NCBI GenBank assembly: GCA_022865885.1
Contig: JALHSQ010000127.1
Span: 124,001 to 188,000, forward strand
DNA: 64,000 bases
Direction: 5' to 3'
Source of the DNA: Candidatus Bathyarchaeota archaeon
GTDB lineage: Archaea; Thermoproteota; Bathyarchaeia; Bathyarchaeales; Bathycorpusculaceae
Positions 42,451 to 50,332 of the stretch are shown here, piece by piece. Below the pieces are notes generated by a model. That model saw only the letters and a program-made list of their open reading frames with translations. It was not told the origin of the DNA and made no database searches. The number at the start of each line of letters is the position of its first letter. Positions within the stretch are counted from its first letter, which is position 1. A program made the translations under genes and the position numbers.

Positions 42451-42717
42451 ATGTCTCGCGGTATCGTCAAGGCTCTTTTAGTTGGTACTCAGAGAATGCT
42501 GGATGATTGGAATCAGAAGATAAAGCTAGCAACCCAAACCCAAACAGAACAGCGCCGAGACTATGAAGAAAAGAAGCGCCAAATACTCCCTCAATTGATC
42601 GCAGCAAATCAAGCTGGAGTCTCGACAAGGCAACTAGAAGAGATTACAGGCATCAATCACACGACTATTGCTAGATGGATAAAAGAAGCAAGGGAGAAAC
42701 AGAATGTCCAAAGCTGA
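42451..42717 (+). CDS. Helix-turn-helix protein of the element
   Basis: 88 residues. After a charged N-terminal helix (RMLDDWNQKIKLATQTQTEQ), the last half is a clear helix-turn-helix: ANQAGVSTRQLEEITGINHTTIARWIKEA. Such resolvase-like HTH proteins are found as regulators in archaeal plasmids and viruses. It overlaps the next gene by 14 bases. The 14-bp repeat in front is a candidate operator for it or for the RHH proteins of the element. Confidence 0.78.
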   Translation: MSRGIVKALLVGTQRMLDDWNQKIKLATQTQTEQRRDYEEKKRQILPQLIAANQAGVSTRQLEEITGINHTTIARWIKEAREKQNVQS

Positions 42718-43693
42718 GACTCCCGAGCCAATCAGAGACCGTCACAAGAATACAAAGCCAGTCAATGCTAGAGTACCGCCTGACTATCTGACCTTTCTCG
42801 ATAAATACTATCAAGAACAAGGTTTAAAAAATCGGTCTCAGGGACTGGTCAAGATTCTTGAAAGCTATCGTTTACTAGGCCTTCAGACATCCGAAGAATT
42901 CAAACCTGAAATATGCAAAGGCTGCCCTCAGTATGGTGGGATCAACAACGAAGGGATTCTCTGCATAATAAAGAAATCCGAGACCGATCCTGTACGCTTC
43001 GACCTCAAACCTTTTGCTGTAGCAAAGCCTTGCAGTGAGAAACCCTTCAACACCTTTCCTGATAGGAAGAGCCTACAGCGATATGAGAATGAATTCACTT
43101 TGCTCAGAACTGAAAGAGATACCGCTATAGCTCGGCATAAAAGAGACCATGGAAAACTCGAATTACTCACGGGCATAGAAAAAGAGCGAGATAACGCACT
43201 ATCGGAAATAGAAAGGCTCAATGAAGATGTTAAGCGAATGCCTGCTATGAGGCAAGAAATTGATCGGCTGCAAAACTTGGTTACGGAAAGAAGTGCTGAT
43301 GTCATCGGTCTTAAGAACGACAATGACTTCCTCAGAAAAACAAACGAAGAACTATCTCAAGATTCATTGACTGAGAAATACAAAGAGCTTCTAGGTAGGT
43401 ATGAAGAGGCTGAACACCTTCTCAAGATCCAAGAAAGCAACAACCGCGCCAATCAAGAAGAGTCAAAGAAAGAACTTGTAAAACTAGAGGCTCTAGTAAG
43501 AGTTGGGCGCGAACAGAACAATGACATAGTATTCACAATCAAGAAGGCACTCAGAGATTTCAAACAATACTTACCTGAAGGTTCAGCTTCATGCACAGCA
43601 TGCCCAGACGGTTTCAAATTCAAAGAGTATAAACAGAACGCACTAAAAACAATCGAAAACCTAGAGGGATACCTTCAAACGAAAGTCAGTTGA
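42704..43693 (+). CDS. RHH, zinc-binding and coiled-coil protein
   Basis: 329 residues in three parts. Residues 15-55 look like a ribbon-helix-helix (VNARVPPDYLTFLDKYYQEQ, RSQGLVKILESY). Residues 70-110 hold cysteines as CKGCP...C...C, likely metal-binding. From about 120 to 290 is a long coiled coil (LLRTERDTAIARHKRDHGKL and heptads onwards). The C-terminus has another C-x2-C (CTACPDGFKF). It could organise DNA or partition the element; no homolog is named. Overlaps the HTH gene before it. Confidence 0.65.
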   Translation: MSKAETPEPIRDRHKNTKPVNARVPPDYLTFLDKYYQEQGLKNRSQGLVKILESYRLLGLQTSEEFKPEICKGCPQYGGINNEGILCIIKKSETDPVRFDLKPFAVAKPCSEKPFNTFPDRKSLQRYENEFTLLRTERDTAIARHKRDHGKLELLTGIEKERDNALSEIERLNEDVKRMPAMRQEIDRLQNLVTERSADVIGLKNDNDFLRKTNEELSQDSLTEKYKELLGRYEEAEHLLKIQESNNRANQEESKKELVKLEALVRVGREQNNDIVFTIKKALRDFKQYLPEGSASCTACPDGFKFKEYKQNALKTIENLEGYLQTKVS

Positions 43694-43698
43694 AAACA

Positions 43699-43827
43699 AT
43701 GAAGACTATTCAAACATCACTTAATGAGAAAGAATACAAACACTTCATGCAAAAAGTAAGAAACAAAGGTCTAACTCCCTATGCCTATCTGAAAAAGCTT
43801 GTCTTGAAAGACCTCTCAGGTGTATAG
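43699..43827 (+). CDS. Small ribbon-helix-helix protein
   Basis: 42 residues, too short for usual gene finding. TIQTSLNEKEYKHFMQKVRN is a beta strand plus helix, followed by GLTPYAYLKKLVLKDL, the second RHH helix. It starts five bases after the previous stop, so it is coupled. Probably a DNA-binding repressor. Confidence 0.65.
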   Translation: MKTIQTSLNEKEYKHFMQKVRNKGLTPYAYLKKLVLKDLSGV

Positions 43828-43888
43828 GTATACCTCTATCCTGCTTAAGAGTAAATTGCAAGGTTGGTATCTTTAGAGGCAATCAGAA

Positions 43889-44122
43889 ATGCCATGGGTT
43901 AAAGTATCTTCAGAAGCCCACAAGGACATGAAGCAGTATCTTGTTGATGTCGAAGGCGTGAGTCTAGGCGAATTGGTTGAAGCCGCATTTGAGTTCTCAA
44001 TGGGGAAGTTAGAAGAGTTTGAGAAGTTTCTCGGCCTAGAGGAAAAAGATGAAGCCAGTGGAGAACAAGAGGAAGAAGCCGAGGATGACTCAGAAGACGA
44101 ACCCGCTACCGATGAAGATTAA
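43889..44122 (+). CDS. Small protein with acidic tail
   Basis: 77 residues. The first half is helical (WVKVSSEAHKDMKQYLVDVE, LGELVEAAFEFSMGKLEEFE) and could be RHH-like. The last 25 residues are almost all Glu/Asp, a feature of DNA-mimic or histone-binding tails. No family known. Found among regulators of the element. Confidence 0.6.
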   Translation: MPWVKVSSEAHKDMKQYLVDVEGVSLGELVEAAFEFSMGKLEEFEKFLGLEEKDEASGEQEEEAEDDSEDEPATDED

Positions 44123-44151
44123 CATTTTCGTGTACACTTGAAGGTGAAAAC

Positions 44152-44760
44152 ATGCCAAACAAATCATTTGGGACTCCGATGGAGATTAAGACGAAACAGC
44201 TAGTTGAAACCTCTGCTGAGATCCCTCAAGGTCAATGGGCTTATGTTGTCAATGCTTCCACGCTTGAGTATGACACGATTTGGGATAGGGATTGGGAAAA
44301 GTTCCTAGCCGGAGACATGAGCAGGTTCAAGACAGAGATCGAAAAGCAGCTTCCCGGTTCAAGCGTTGAGTGGGTGAATTTTGTTTGGGATAAAACCGAG
44401 AAGTCTGATGCGTTCTTTGACGTCTGGGAAATGCGTTGGAAATTCGCCTACCATGTGTATGGCCTCAAGGTTGAGGCGATCGTGAAGAATGTTAATGGTG
44501 GCATCACGGGGATGGAGGTCATAGGTATACTCACGGCTGCTGCCACTCTCATTTTCGCCATAGCCATCTTCGCTTTGGTTGCCATAGGAACATGGGTGGT
44601 CTTTCAAGTCATGGAAGCACTTAAGAAGCTAGGCCCTGCTGCCACTGCCATAGGTGGGATTCTGATTCTAGGCGGAATCGGTCTCTTGCTCTTTGTCATT
44701 TTCGGTGGAAAGGCCAAATATGAAGGCAAAAAACGACGCTTTCAGATTGGAAGGGGGTGA
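44152..44760 (+). CDS. Element membrane protein
   Basis: 202 residues. The first 120 are soluble with several Trp (QGQWAYVVNASTLEYDTIWD, VEWVNFVWDKTEKSDAFFDVW). Two strong hydrophobic segments then follow (ILTAAATLIFAIAIFALVAI and AIGGILILGGIGLLLFVIFG) and a basic tail (KKRRFQIGRG). The layout resembles minor membrane or structural proteins of archaeal viruses. The next gene starts four bases after its stop. Confidence 0.6.
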   Translation: MPNKSFGTPMEIKTKQLVETSAEIPQGQWAYVVNASTLEYDTIWDRDWEKFLAGDMSRFKTEIEKQLPGSSVEWVNFVWDKTEKSDAFFDVWEMRWKFAYHVYGLKVEAIVKNVNGGITGMEVIGILTAAATLIFAIAIFALVAIGTWVVFQVMEALKKLGPAATAIGGILILGGIGLLLFVIFGGKAKYEGKKRRFQIGRG

Positions 44761-44764
44761 TTGT

Positions 44765-45007
44765 ATGCCCGAAGAAGAAGGATATGACCTTGAAAACCTT
44801 AGAGAGCTGAGGGCATTGCTCGATGAGAAAGCTGCTGAGTTGGAAGAACTTCAAGCTGAACTTGAAGGAAGTGACGAGGAAGACGACACAGACGACCTAG
44901 AGGAAGAGATTGCAGAGTTGGATGATGAGATCGAGGAATTGAACGAGATGCTGTGCGATGCAGTTGAAGACTTTGCCAATGAGCTTAGAGAAATAGCCCC
45001 GCATTAG
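44765..45007 (+). CDS. Acidic coiled-coil protein
   Basis: 80 residues from ATG 44765, with GGAAGGGGGTGA upstream. Almost wholly Glu/Asp/Leu heptads (LRELRALLDEKAAELEELQ, EEEIAELDDEIEELNEML). No domain named. It follows the membrane protein by four bases and may bind its cytoplasmic or basic tail. Confidence 0.65.
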   Translation: MPEEEGYDLENLRELRALLDEKAAELEELQAELEGSDEEDDTDDLEEEIAELDDEIEELNEMLCDAVEDFANELREIAPH

Positions 45008-45119
45008 ATTCCAAAATCACTTTTTCTTTTCTGTCTCAGTGAACGTCAGCTTGTTCTATAAATGTTAGCCCAAAAGTGTTATAAGCGCAAAGCAGAAACT
45101 GACTTGCGAGGTTTGAACT

Positions 45120-45332
45120 GTGAGACCAATCTACTTGGGGCTGGTTTTTTTCCTCATTGGTGTAATCGGTTATCTAGGTGTCAGCGTCTATTATGACATA
45201 ATGTCCTTGCAGACTGCATTGATCTATACGTTTGCAGCGGTCGCAATAAGCAGTCTGCCGATAGCTGTGATCCTAGAAGTAATAAGATGGCGAAAAGGAA
45301 AAGGCGACAGAGAGCAGAAGAAGGAGAAGTAA
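45120..45332 (+). CDS. Small two-helix membrane protein
   Basis: 70 residues from a GTG. Helices: IYLGLVFFLIGVIGYLGVSV and ALIYTFAAVAISSLPIAVIL, followed by a basic tail (RWRKGKGDREQKKEK). Unknown function; last structural-type gene before the integrase. Confidence 0.6.
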   Translation: MRPIYLGLVFFLIGVIGYLGVSVYYDIMSLQTALIYTFAAVAISSLPIAVILEVIRWRKGKGDREQKKEK

Positions 45333-45374
45333 TCAAAGCACTCTGAACGTGTCATTTTTTAAACTGGCGACCCA

Positions 45375-45527
45375 TCACCTTTTCTTTTCTATCTCAATGT
45401 ACCTCATTAGAGCTACTTCTACAGCATGGCTTCTATTTCTGAATCTTTGAGTCTCGACTTGCCTATCAATCCAATCAACGATCTGTTTGTCAACAGTGAC
45501 ACTTATTTTGGATTTCATGGCATTCAT
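45375..45527 (-). CDS. Ribbon-helix-helix repressor, divergent from the integrase
   Basis: 50 residues. KSKISVTVDKQIVDWIDRQVE and RFRNRSHAVEVALMRYIE are the strand and two helices of a CopG/Arc-type ribbon-helix-helix protein. The start ATG (45525-45527) has GGAGACC upstream. Opposite in direction to all other element genes and about 100 bases from the integrase start; this is the usual place for a repressor. Candidate regulator of the repeat at 45598. Confidence 0.75.
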   Translation of the reverse strand: MNAMKSKISVTVDKQIVDWIDRQVETQRFRNRSHAVEVALMRYIEIEKKR

Positions 45528-45570
45528 ATCTTGTTGGTCTCCTTAATCTGTTTTGTAAGACCTAGTAAGA

Positions 45571-45580
45571 GATATATACT
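45571..45580 (+). promoter_or_regulatory. TATA box of the integrase gene
   Basis: GATATATACT; expected transcription start at about 45600, which falls inside the 14-bp repeat at 45598-45611. The GTG start with GGAG just before is at 45630. Confidence 0.6.
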
Positions 45581-45597
45581 TTATCCCACTCAATACT

Positions 45598-45611
45598 ACC
45601 TAAGAAACTAA
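45598..45611 (+). repeat. 14-bp direct repeat, copy 2
   Basis: ACCTAAGAAACTAA, identical to 42388-42401. It covers the predicted transcription start of the integrase, a position where bound repressor would block initiation. Confidence 0.75.
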
Positions 45612-45629
45612 GGAAAGAAGGAGAAAAGC

Positions 45630-46760
45630 GTGAACTACAAAGCCTCAAGAGATATACCACAATTCGCCAGAGAACTAAGAAGTCTTTCTCCTTCAAAGAT
45701 AGCAGATCGCATATTGAACAGAAGAAATGTTGAAAGAACGCCTGAAAGCGTTACTATGTGGTTCAAGGACCATCTTAACGAGTTTGAGGAGCTGAAGAAA
45801 GAGCTTGTTGGAGCGTTGCCAACTGAGAAGCAAGCGGTTGACTCTTCAATGTTTCAAGACGGCAATTTTCAAGAAGTGCCAAGCGTCAAAGAATGGATAC
45901 TCTTCATGCGAACGAGAAGACGAAAAGGAAAAGACCTTCACCCCGTCTATATCACTCGTCAGGTTCAGATTCTCAGGAATGTTTGCGAAAGATTCAGCAA
46001 ACACCCTGACCGCCTCACACTTCACGACGTCCAAGAGGTTTTCATGGCTTTAGAGAAAGACGAGAGTTTCACGCATTGGGAAAACAACGAGAAAGTCAAA
46101 GGAAAGGACACAAACCAAGAGCGCAGAGCGTTGAAAGACTTTCTTAAAAGTAAAGGGGTGTCCGGATGGGAAAAGATCGGAGTCGGCAAGCCGTCAGGCT
46201 ACGGTCAATACAAGGAATTGCACGTTGAAAAAGAGGTTGTTCAGGCGATGCTCGAATACATCAAGACTAGAGACTTTCGCGTGTACGTTGTTGATAAAAT
46301 CATGTATCATAATGGGCTTAGACTCAATGCGGTGGTGAATAGCAAGATCGAAGGATTCAAAGCTGACGGAGAATGGGACACGCTCACGGTACTAGAGAAG
46401 TTCAGGGAAAGAAAGACGTTCATGGTGATCCGTGAAGTTGGCGACTTGATACGGCAAGTCATAGGCGAAAGGAAGGAAGGCAGCATTTTCGAGCGCGTAG
46501 CCCTTGATAACCGTGTTGGAGAAGTCAACCGTGAGGCTCTAAAGCGGTTTGTTCCTGAGCTTGAGCCTAAGATTGAAATGCCAAACCACTTTTTCCGTCA
46601 CATGTGCGCTCAACACTTGCTTAGAGCGTCGAAATGGAATAGTAAAGCTGTGGCTGCCATGATGCAGTGCAGCGAGCAAAGCTTAAATGAGAGTTACGGT
46701 GGTGCGCCGCAAGGGAAGCAAAGGGAATGGTGCGAACAATATCTTCCCCTCTTGAGTTGA
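45630..46760 (+). CDS. Tyrosine integrase/recombinase
   Basis: 376 residues from a GTG. The catalytic domain carries Arg231 (YHNGLRLNAVV), HFFRH at 320-324 giving the H-x-x-R pair, and the nucleophile Tyr356 (SLNESYGGAP). The N-terminal half includes an arm-type region (FARELRSLSPSKIADRILNR) and a SAM-like core-binding part (KEWILFMRTRRRKG). The protein belongs to archaeal phage/plasmid integrases. It is the last main gene of the element. The catalytic set looks complete, so the element may still be mobile. Confidence 0.88.
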   Translation: MNYKASRDIPQFARELRSLSPSKIADRILNRRNVERTPESVTMWFKDHLNEFEELKKELVGALPTEKQAVDSSMFQDGNFQEVPSVKEWILFMRTRRRKGKDLHPVYITRQVQILRNVCERFSKHPDRLTLHDVQEVFMALEKDESFTHWENNEKVKGKDTNQERRALKDFLKSKGVSGWEKIGVGKPSGYGQYKELHVEKEVVQAMLEYIKTRDFRVYVVDKIMYHNGLRLNAVVNSKIEGFKADGEWDTLTVLEKFRERKTFMVIREVGDLIRQVIGERKEGSIFERVALDNRVGEVNREALKRFVPELEPKIEMPNHFFRHMCAQHLLRASKWNSKAVAAMMQCSEQSLNESYGGAPQGKQREWCEQYLPLLS

Positions 46761-46825
46761 TGATGATGAAAGTGAAAGAATTCAATCCTGAACCATTGAA
46801 GGCGATTCTAGGAGAAAGGAAATGA
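46760..46825 (+). CDS. Possible mini-ORF coupling integrase to next gene
   Basis: 21 codons (MKVKEFNPEPLKAILGERK after two extra Met). Its start overlaps the integrase stop as TGATG, and its stop overlaps the ATG of the next gene as ATGA. Overlaps suggest translational coupling rather than a functional peptide. Confidence 0.35.
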   Translation: MMMKVKEFNPEPLKAILGERK

Positions 46826-47166
46826 AGACCGTTAGATGTCTCACTAAGCTCCCAGTTATTGATAAAGACAAATGGATATATCCATGGAAAGAATTCACAG
46901 GAGTTGCATCATATCTCTCTTCTGAATACTTCTATCAAGTTGGCAAGCATCATCTACCTTTCTTTCTATCTCTTCATGCACACTTGGCGATGGAGCATGT
47001 TTTAGAAACATTATGGAATCTGCTTTTTGTGCAATTCCCATTCAGAAACTTGATGTTTGTTTATGATTTTCTCCATGGCGTACTTTGCAGTTACAACATG
47101 AGAGAAATCTTAGAATGGTGGAATGCTAGGACAGACGAAGGAACGATGTCAGAAATACGTTGCTAG
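46822..47166 (+). CDS. Unknown protein downstream of the integrase
   Basis: 114 residues. Begins with AGGAGAAAGGAA in front of the ATG. Rich in aromatic residues and His (KHHLPFFLSLHAHLAMEHVL, FRNLMFVYDFLHGVL), possibly a helical protein of two or three segments. No family. Overlap with the mini-ORF before it supports translation. Confidence 0.45.
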   Translation: MKTVRCLTKLPVIDKDKWIYPWKEFTGVASYLSSEYFYQVGKHHLPFFLSLHAHLAMEHVLETLWNLLFVQFPFRNLMFVYDFLHGVLCSYNMREILEWWNARTDEGTMSEIRC

Positions 47167-47256
47167 GAGTCGGGTTTGAAGTGTTGCAGATTCTAGCAAC
47201 CTTTGAGGAGCAACTGAAAAAGAAGGGGTTTCTATGAAAAGTTGTCCTAGCGGCGC

Positions 47257-47286
47257 GCCGCTTCGCGGCTATTTTTTCTCTTTTTT
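47257..47286 (+). terminator. Hairpin followed by T-run
   Basis: GCCGC-TTC-GCGGC forms a 5-bp stem with a tight loop, followed by TATTTTTTCTCTTTTTT. The stem overlaps a second palindrome (AGCGGCGCGCCGCT). It ends the integrase transcription unit. Archaeal terminators mainly need the T-run, which is present. Confidence 0.65.
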
Positions 47287-47349
47287 AGTGTTCGGCCTTT
47301 TTTCATGTCTCACAGGGATTGAGACAGACCCCAAAAAGCTTAGTGCGGA

Positions 47350-47466
47350 TTGCTAAGATTCACCAAGAGAACCTTAGTTTATCGCTTTCCAGAAGACAAA
47401 ACGCCTAGGAAGGCCGCAAATTCCTACATCTCTGAATTGAAGAGAAGCGCAATCAAGCGAAATTGA
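47350..47466 (+). CDS. Possible 38-residue basic protein
   Basis: From a TTG: LRFTKRTLVYRFPEDKTPRK then AANSYISELKRSAIKRN. Protein-like and basic, perhaps a DNA-binding fragment. No ribosome site seen; could be a remnant. Confidence 0.3.
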   Translation: MLRFTKRTLVYRFPEDKTPRKAANSYISELKRSAIKRN

Positions 47467-47654
47467 TAGTGCGCTCTAAACAGTTTTCCGGTGGGCAAAA
47501 GAAAGAATTCTTTTCCTATGCGTGTCCAAGTTAGAACGCCGGCGTGCTTTGAAGCAGAAACCATAATATAAATGAGTCTGCCGGATACGAAAAAAGACGT
47601 TTAAATATGTCCGTTTCCCATAGGTAAAATGGGCCACGTGTCACAACCAAAGGT

Positions 47655-48005
47655 GTGCGTGTACAATTGGACAAGGAATCAATTAAGAAGCTGTTTCCAA
47701 ACCTCGCCAAAGAACTAGAAAACGATGACAACAAGATTCCCATAAATTCGATACGCACAAACGCATCAACAGAAGGAAAAAACCACGCAGGAACTCCTAT
47801 TCACTACAACCCAGATGTGATAGACTTCATTCGACGATGCGACACGAATGAACAAGCAGAAGAAATAATCGCTTACATGGATAGAAAAGGCGAGATACAA
47901 CAGCCGTACGCTAAGCGACTTAGAGAACAGCTTGGAGAAAGAGGTGTAAGGAGCTTCGGACCAAAGAAAGAAGAAGGATACTATCTTAACCACGGTGAAT
48001 TATGA
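47655..48005 (+). CDS. DUF2095 protein
   Basis: 116 residues from a GTG. Diagnostic stretches: RVQLDKESIKKLFPNLAKEL, then YNPDVIDFIRRCDTNEQAEEIIAYM, RKGEIQQPYAKRLREQLGERGV and RSFGPKKEEGYY. DUF2095 is a small, widespread archaeal family of unknown function, usually alone. The chromosome proper seems to resume here. Confidence 0.85.
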   Translation: MRVQLDKESIKKLFPNLAKELENDDNKIPINSIRTNASTEGKNHAGTPIHYNPDVIDFIRRCDTNEQAEEIIAYMDRKGEIQQPYAKRLREQLGERGVRSFGPKKEEGYYLNHGEL

Positions 48006-48310
48006 TCATTAAATGTGTAGCAAAAATCCTTCATCGAAAGGTAATGATGGCAGTTCTTTGGCTCTCTAATTCCGTATAAGCAGTCCCGTACCACTCGTTG
48101 ATTCAGCAACCAAAGACACTTGGACCAGAAAAACCTAAACTGCCCACTTAATAAGATGCTTAGCGTATGCTGCCGCGGATCTTTGCTCTTTTTCGGGCAC
48201 AAAAAGTCCAGCGAACCCGTCGATGAGATAGTGTGATTCCAAAAGTAAATAAATGGGCTTATCAATACATAAGAAGCCTGGAAACTTGGAAACAATGTGG
48301 AGGATATTGC
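48006..48310. other. Intergenic region, no gene seen
   Basis: About 305 bases between DUF2095 and the envelope gene. Only antisense frames without domains. GGAGG at 48299-48303 serves the next gene. Confidence 0.4.
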
Positions 48311-50038
48311 GTGAAAAACACGTCTTCAGTATTGATGATCGCGTTGGTTGTCGCGATTCTTCTTGTCTCGTTCTCATCCAATATTGGAAAGGCTAAAGCA
48401 GACGGCAACTATAGCGTAGAACATATTAGTCATACGATAAGCATATTGTACACCGGCCATGTTCTCATAAACGATACCATCACGATAAATGAGACGGGCC
48501 AAGCAGGACCAAGCAGTTTTCTCATGGGCTTTCCAAGTAAGTATGGTCAATATGTTCTCAAGTGCTTTGCCTACAGTGAATCTGGGACTTTTCCAGTCAC
48601 CCTTAATGTACCGTTAGGTAACCGACTGGGGTTCTACGGCGTGAGCGTAGATTTTGCTGAGACCAATGGTGCACCAAGAGTCTTCAACCTAGTATTCGTG
48701 CTCTCTAGTAGTCTTCTCCAACAGGACGCGTCAAATTCAAGCCTCTACTTGCTAGATTTTCCTGCCTATCCAAGTCTAACTGAAGACGTAGGCGTCTGTA
48801 ACGCTTCAATAGTAGTGCCTAAGGACGCAACTTACGTTGGTGGAACAGTAGGTGGCTTCACGTACGGGCAAGCGAATCTGCCGGCATTCACACATTCGCC
48901 TGCCAATTTGGCTTTCGTATCAACAGACGACACAATACAAATAGTCGACATAGTGAACTTGAGACGTGAGCTAACAATCAACGAATTTGGCGCCATTAGT
49001 GGCGTTGACACCTATCAAATAACGAATATGGCAGACAAGAAGATAAGCTACCTTGAAGTCTTCTTGCCTTCTAACACGTCTGATGTACATGCAGAAGACC
49101 AGTTTGGAAGAAGTATGGGTGAGCCACTTCAGATTGACAGTAATTTGAGTCGATACATGGTCAACTTCACATCATCAGTTGAGAAAGGCCGCTCGTCAAG
49201 ATTTACAGTGAAATACCAATTGCCTAACGACCATCTCACACGTGAAAACATGAACAAGTTCGCACTAAACCTTTCCATGTTTCTACATGAAAACTACTAT
49301 ATCGATGATGCGTCTGTCGCATTCATCCTGCCTGAAGGAGCAGTAGTCGCGAATCTTGGAAACGGAGCAGACAACAGCAATTACGAAATATCTAGAAGTG
49401 TTTTCCAAGAGACAATCACAGTGGAAGGACAAGGCATCATAGCACCAAGCGATTTCCATGTTGGCTTCACATATGAATATAATCCGCTTTGGTCGTCATT
49501 CCGACCAACCCTATGGGTTTGGGCTTTGGCGATCGTTGGATGCATCATAGCGACTGCATTCTGGAGGAAGCCAAAAGGCGAAGTACACATCTCTCTGCCG
49601 GCCGCGGAAATGAAGCTCAAACCAGAGCACCTCAAATCGTTCGTTGACACTTATGAGGAGAAGAAGAAGATACTTTCCGAAATCGCTTCTTTAGAAGCGA
49701 AAGTGGAGAAAGGAAAGATTCCAAGACGTAGATACAAAGTGTTGAGAAAAACAATGGAGGCACGTCTTAGCACCTTGTCGAGAAGCTTAACGGAGTTTAA
49801 AGAGAGAACCGGTGCAACTGGCGGCAAATATTTGGACTTAATGCGACAGCTTGAAGTGGCGGAGACGGAGATTGCTGAGGTTGAGACTAACGTGAAAAGT
49901 ATTGAAGCTCGCCACAAAAGGGGGGAGCTTTCATTGGAGTCGCATCGGAAGCTTCTAGGCGACTACCAACACAGAAAAGAGAATGCTGAGAGCACAATAA
50001 ATGGAATTCTGTTGAGACTGCGTGAAGAAATAGGCTAA
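48311..50038 (+). CDS. Membrane-anchored ectodomain protein with cytoplasmic coiled coil
   Basis: 575 residues from GTG 48311, with GGAGG seven bases before; a GTG/ATG start at 48233 would put a charged stretch before the signal peptide. A signal sequence (SVLMIALVVAILLVSFSS) is followed by about 400 outside residues in two beta-rich parts with many N-x-S/T sites (LREL..., FTSSVEKGRSSRFTVKYQLP). A single helix (TLWVWALAIVGCIIATAFW) precedes a cytoplasmic domain of about 150 residues that is an antiparallel coiled coil (SLEAKVEKGKIPRRRYKVL). The two-repeat ectodomain resembles ribophorin-like archaeal proteins, but I do not assert that. Possible cell-surface role. Confidence 0.65.
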   Translation: MKNTSSVLMIALVVAILLVSFSSNIGKAKADGNYSVEHISHTISILYTGHVLINDTITINETGQAGPSSFLMGFPSKYGQYVLKCFAYSESGTFPVTLNVPLGNRLGFYGVSVDFAETNGAPRVFNLVFVLSSSLLQQDASNSSLYLLDFPAYPSLTEDVGVCNASIVVPKDATYVGGTVGGFTYGQANLPAFTHSPANLAFVSTDDTIQIVDIVNLRRELTINEFGAISGVDTYQITNMADKKISYLEVFLPSNTSDVHAEDQFGRSMGEPLQIDSNLSRYMVNFTSSVEKGRSSRFTVKYQLPNDHLTRENMNKFALNLSMFLHENYYIDDASVAFILPEGAVVANLGNGADNSNYEISRSVFQETITVEGQGIIAPSDFHVGFTYEYNPLWSSFRPTLWVWALAIVGCIIATAFWRKPKGEVHISLPAAEMKLKPEHLKSFVDTYEEKKKILSEIASLEAKVEKGKIPRRRYKVLRKTMEARLSTLSRSLTEFKERTGATGGKYLDLMRQLEVAETEIAEVETNVKSIEARHKRGELSLESHRKLLGDYQHRKENAESTINGILLRLREEIG

Positions 50039-50106
50039 GCGAACCTAAACGCTTTTATTCCTCAGTTTTGTTTCACAGTGAAAATCCGACAAAGTGAGGA
50101 ATAAAA

Positions 50107-50289
50107 ACGGTTAAGGTAGTAGTTGATAACAACAAATGCACTGGTTGCGGTACATGCGCAGATACTTGTCCTGTTGGCGTCTTCGAGATAAAAGACGGCA
50201 AGTCTGTTCCTGTGAAACCAGATGAATGCCTAGTATGCCGGGCATGCGAGGTCCAATGTTCAGAAGGCGCAATCCAAGTTATCGAGTAG
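50107..50289 (+). CDS. 2[4Fe-4S] ferredoxin
   Basis: 60 residues. Two C-x2-C-x2-C-x3-C-P clusters: CTGCGTCADTCPVG and CLVCRACEVQC. The frame has no ATG, GTG or TTG after its upstream stop; the best start is an ACG at 50107-50109 (ACG-GTT-AAG-GTA...), with GAGGA just before it, which would be M-V-K-V-V-V if the ACG were ATG. An electron carrier for unidentified oxidoreductases. The start is either non-standard or a sequence error. Confidence 0.8.
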   Translation, partial: TVKVVVDNNKCTGCGTCADTCPVGVFEIKDGKSVPVKPDECLVCRACEVQCSEGAIQVIE

Positions 50290-50332
50290 CTCCTAACCTT
50301 TCAATCATCTCTTCTTCTCTAACACAGCATCA

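Larger units (their letters stand above)
47167..47654. other. Right end of the element, mostly non-coding
   Basis: About 490 bases holding the terminator-like hairpin and one possible 38-codon frame (47350-47466). No matching direct repeat with the left end could be found by eye, so the exact attachment site is unknown. Confidence 0.4.
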
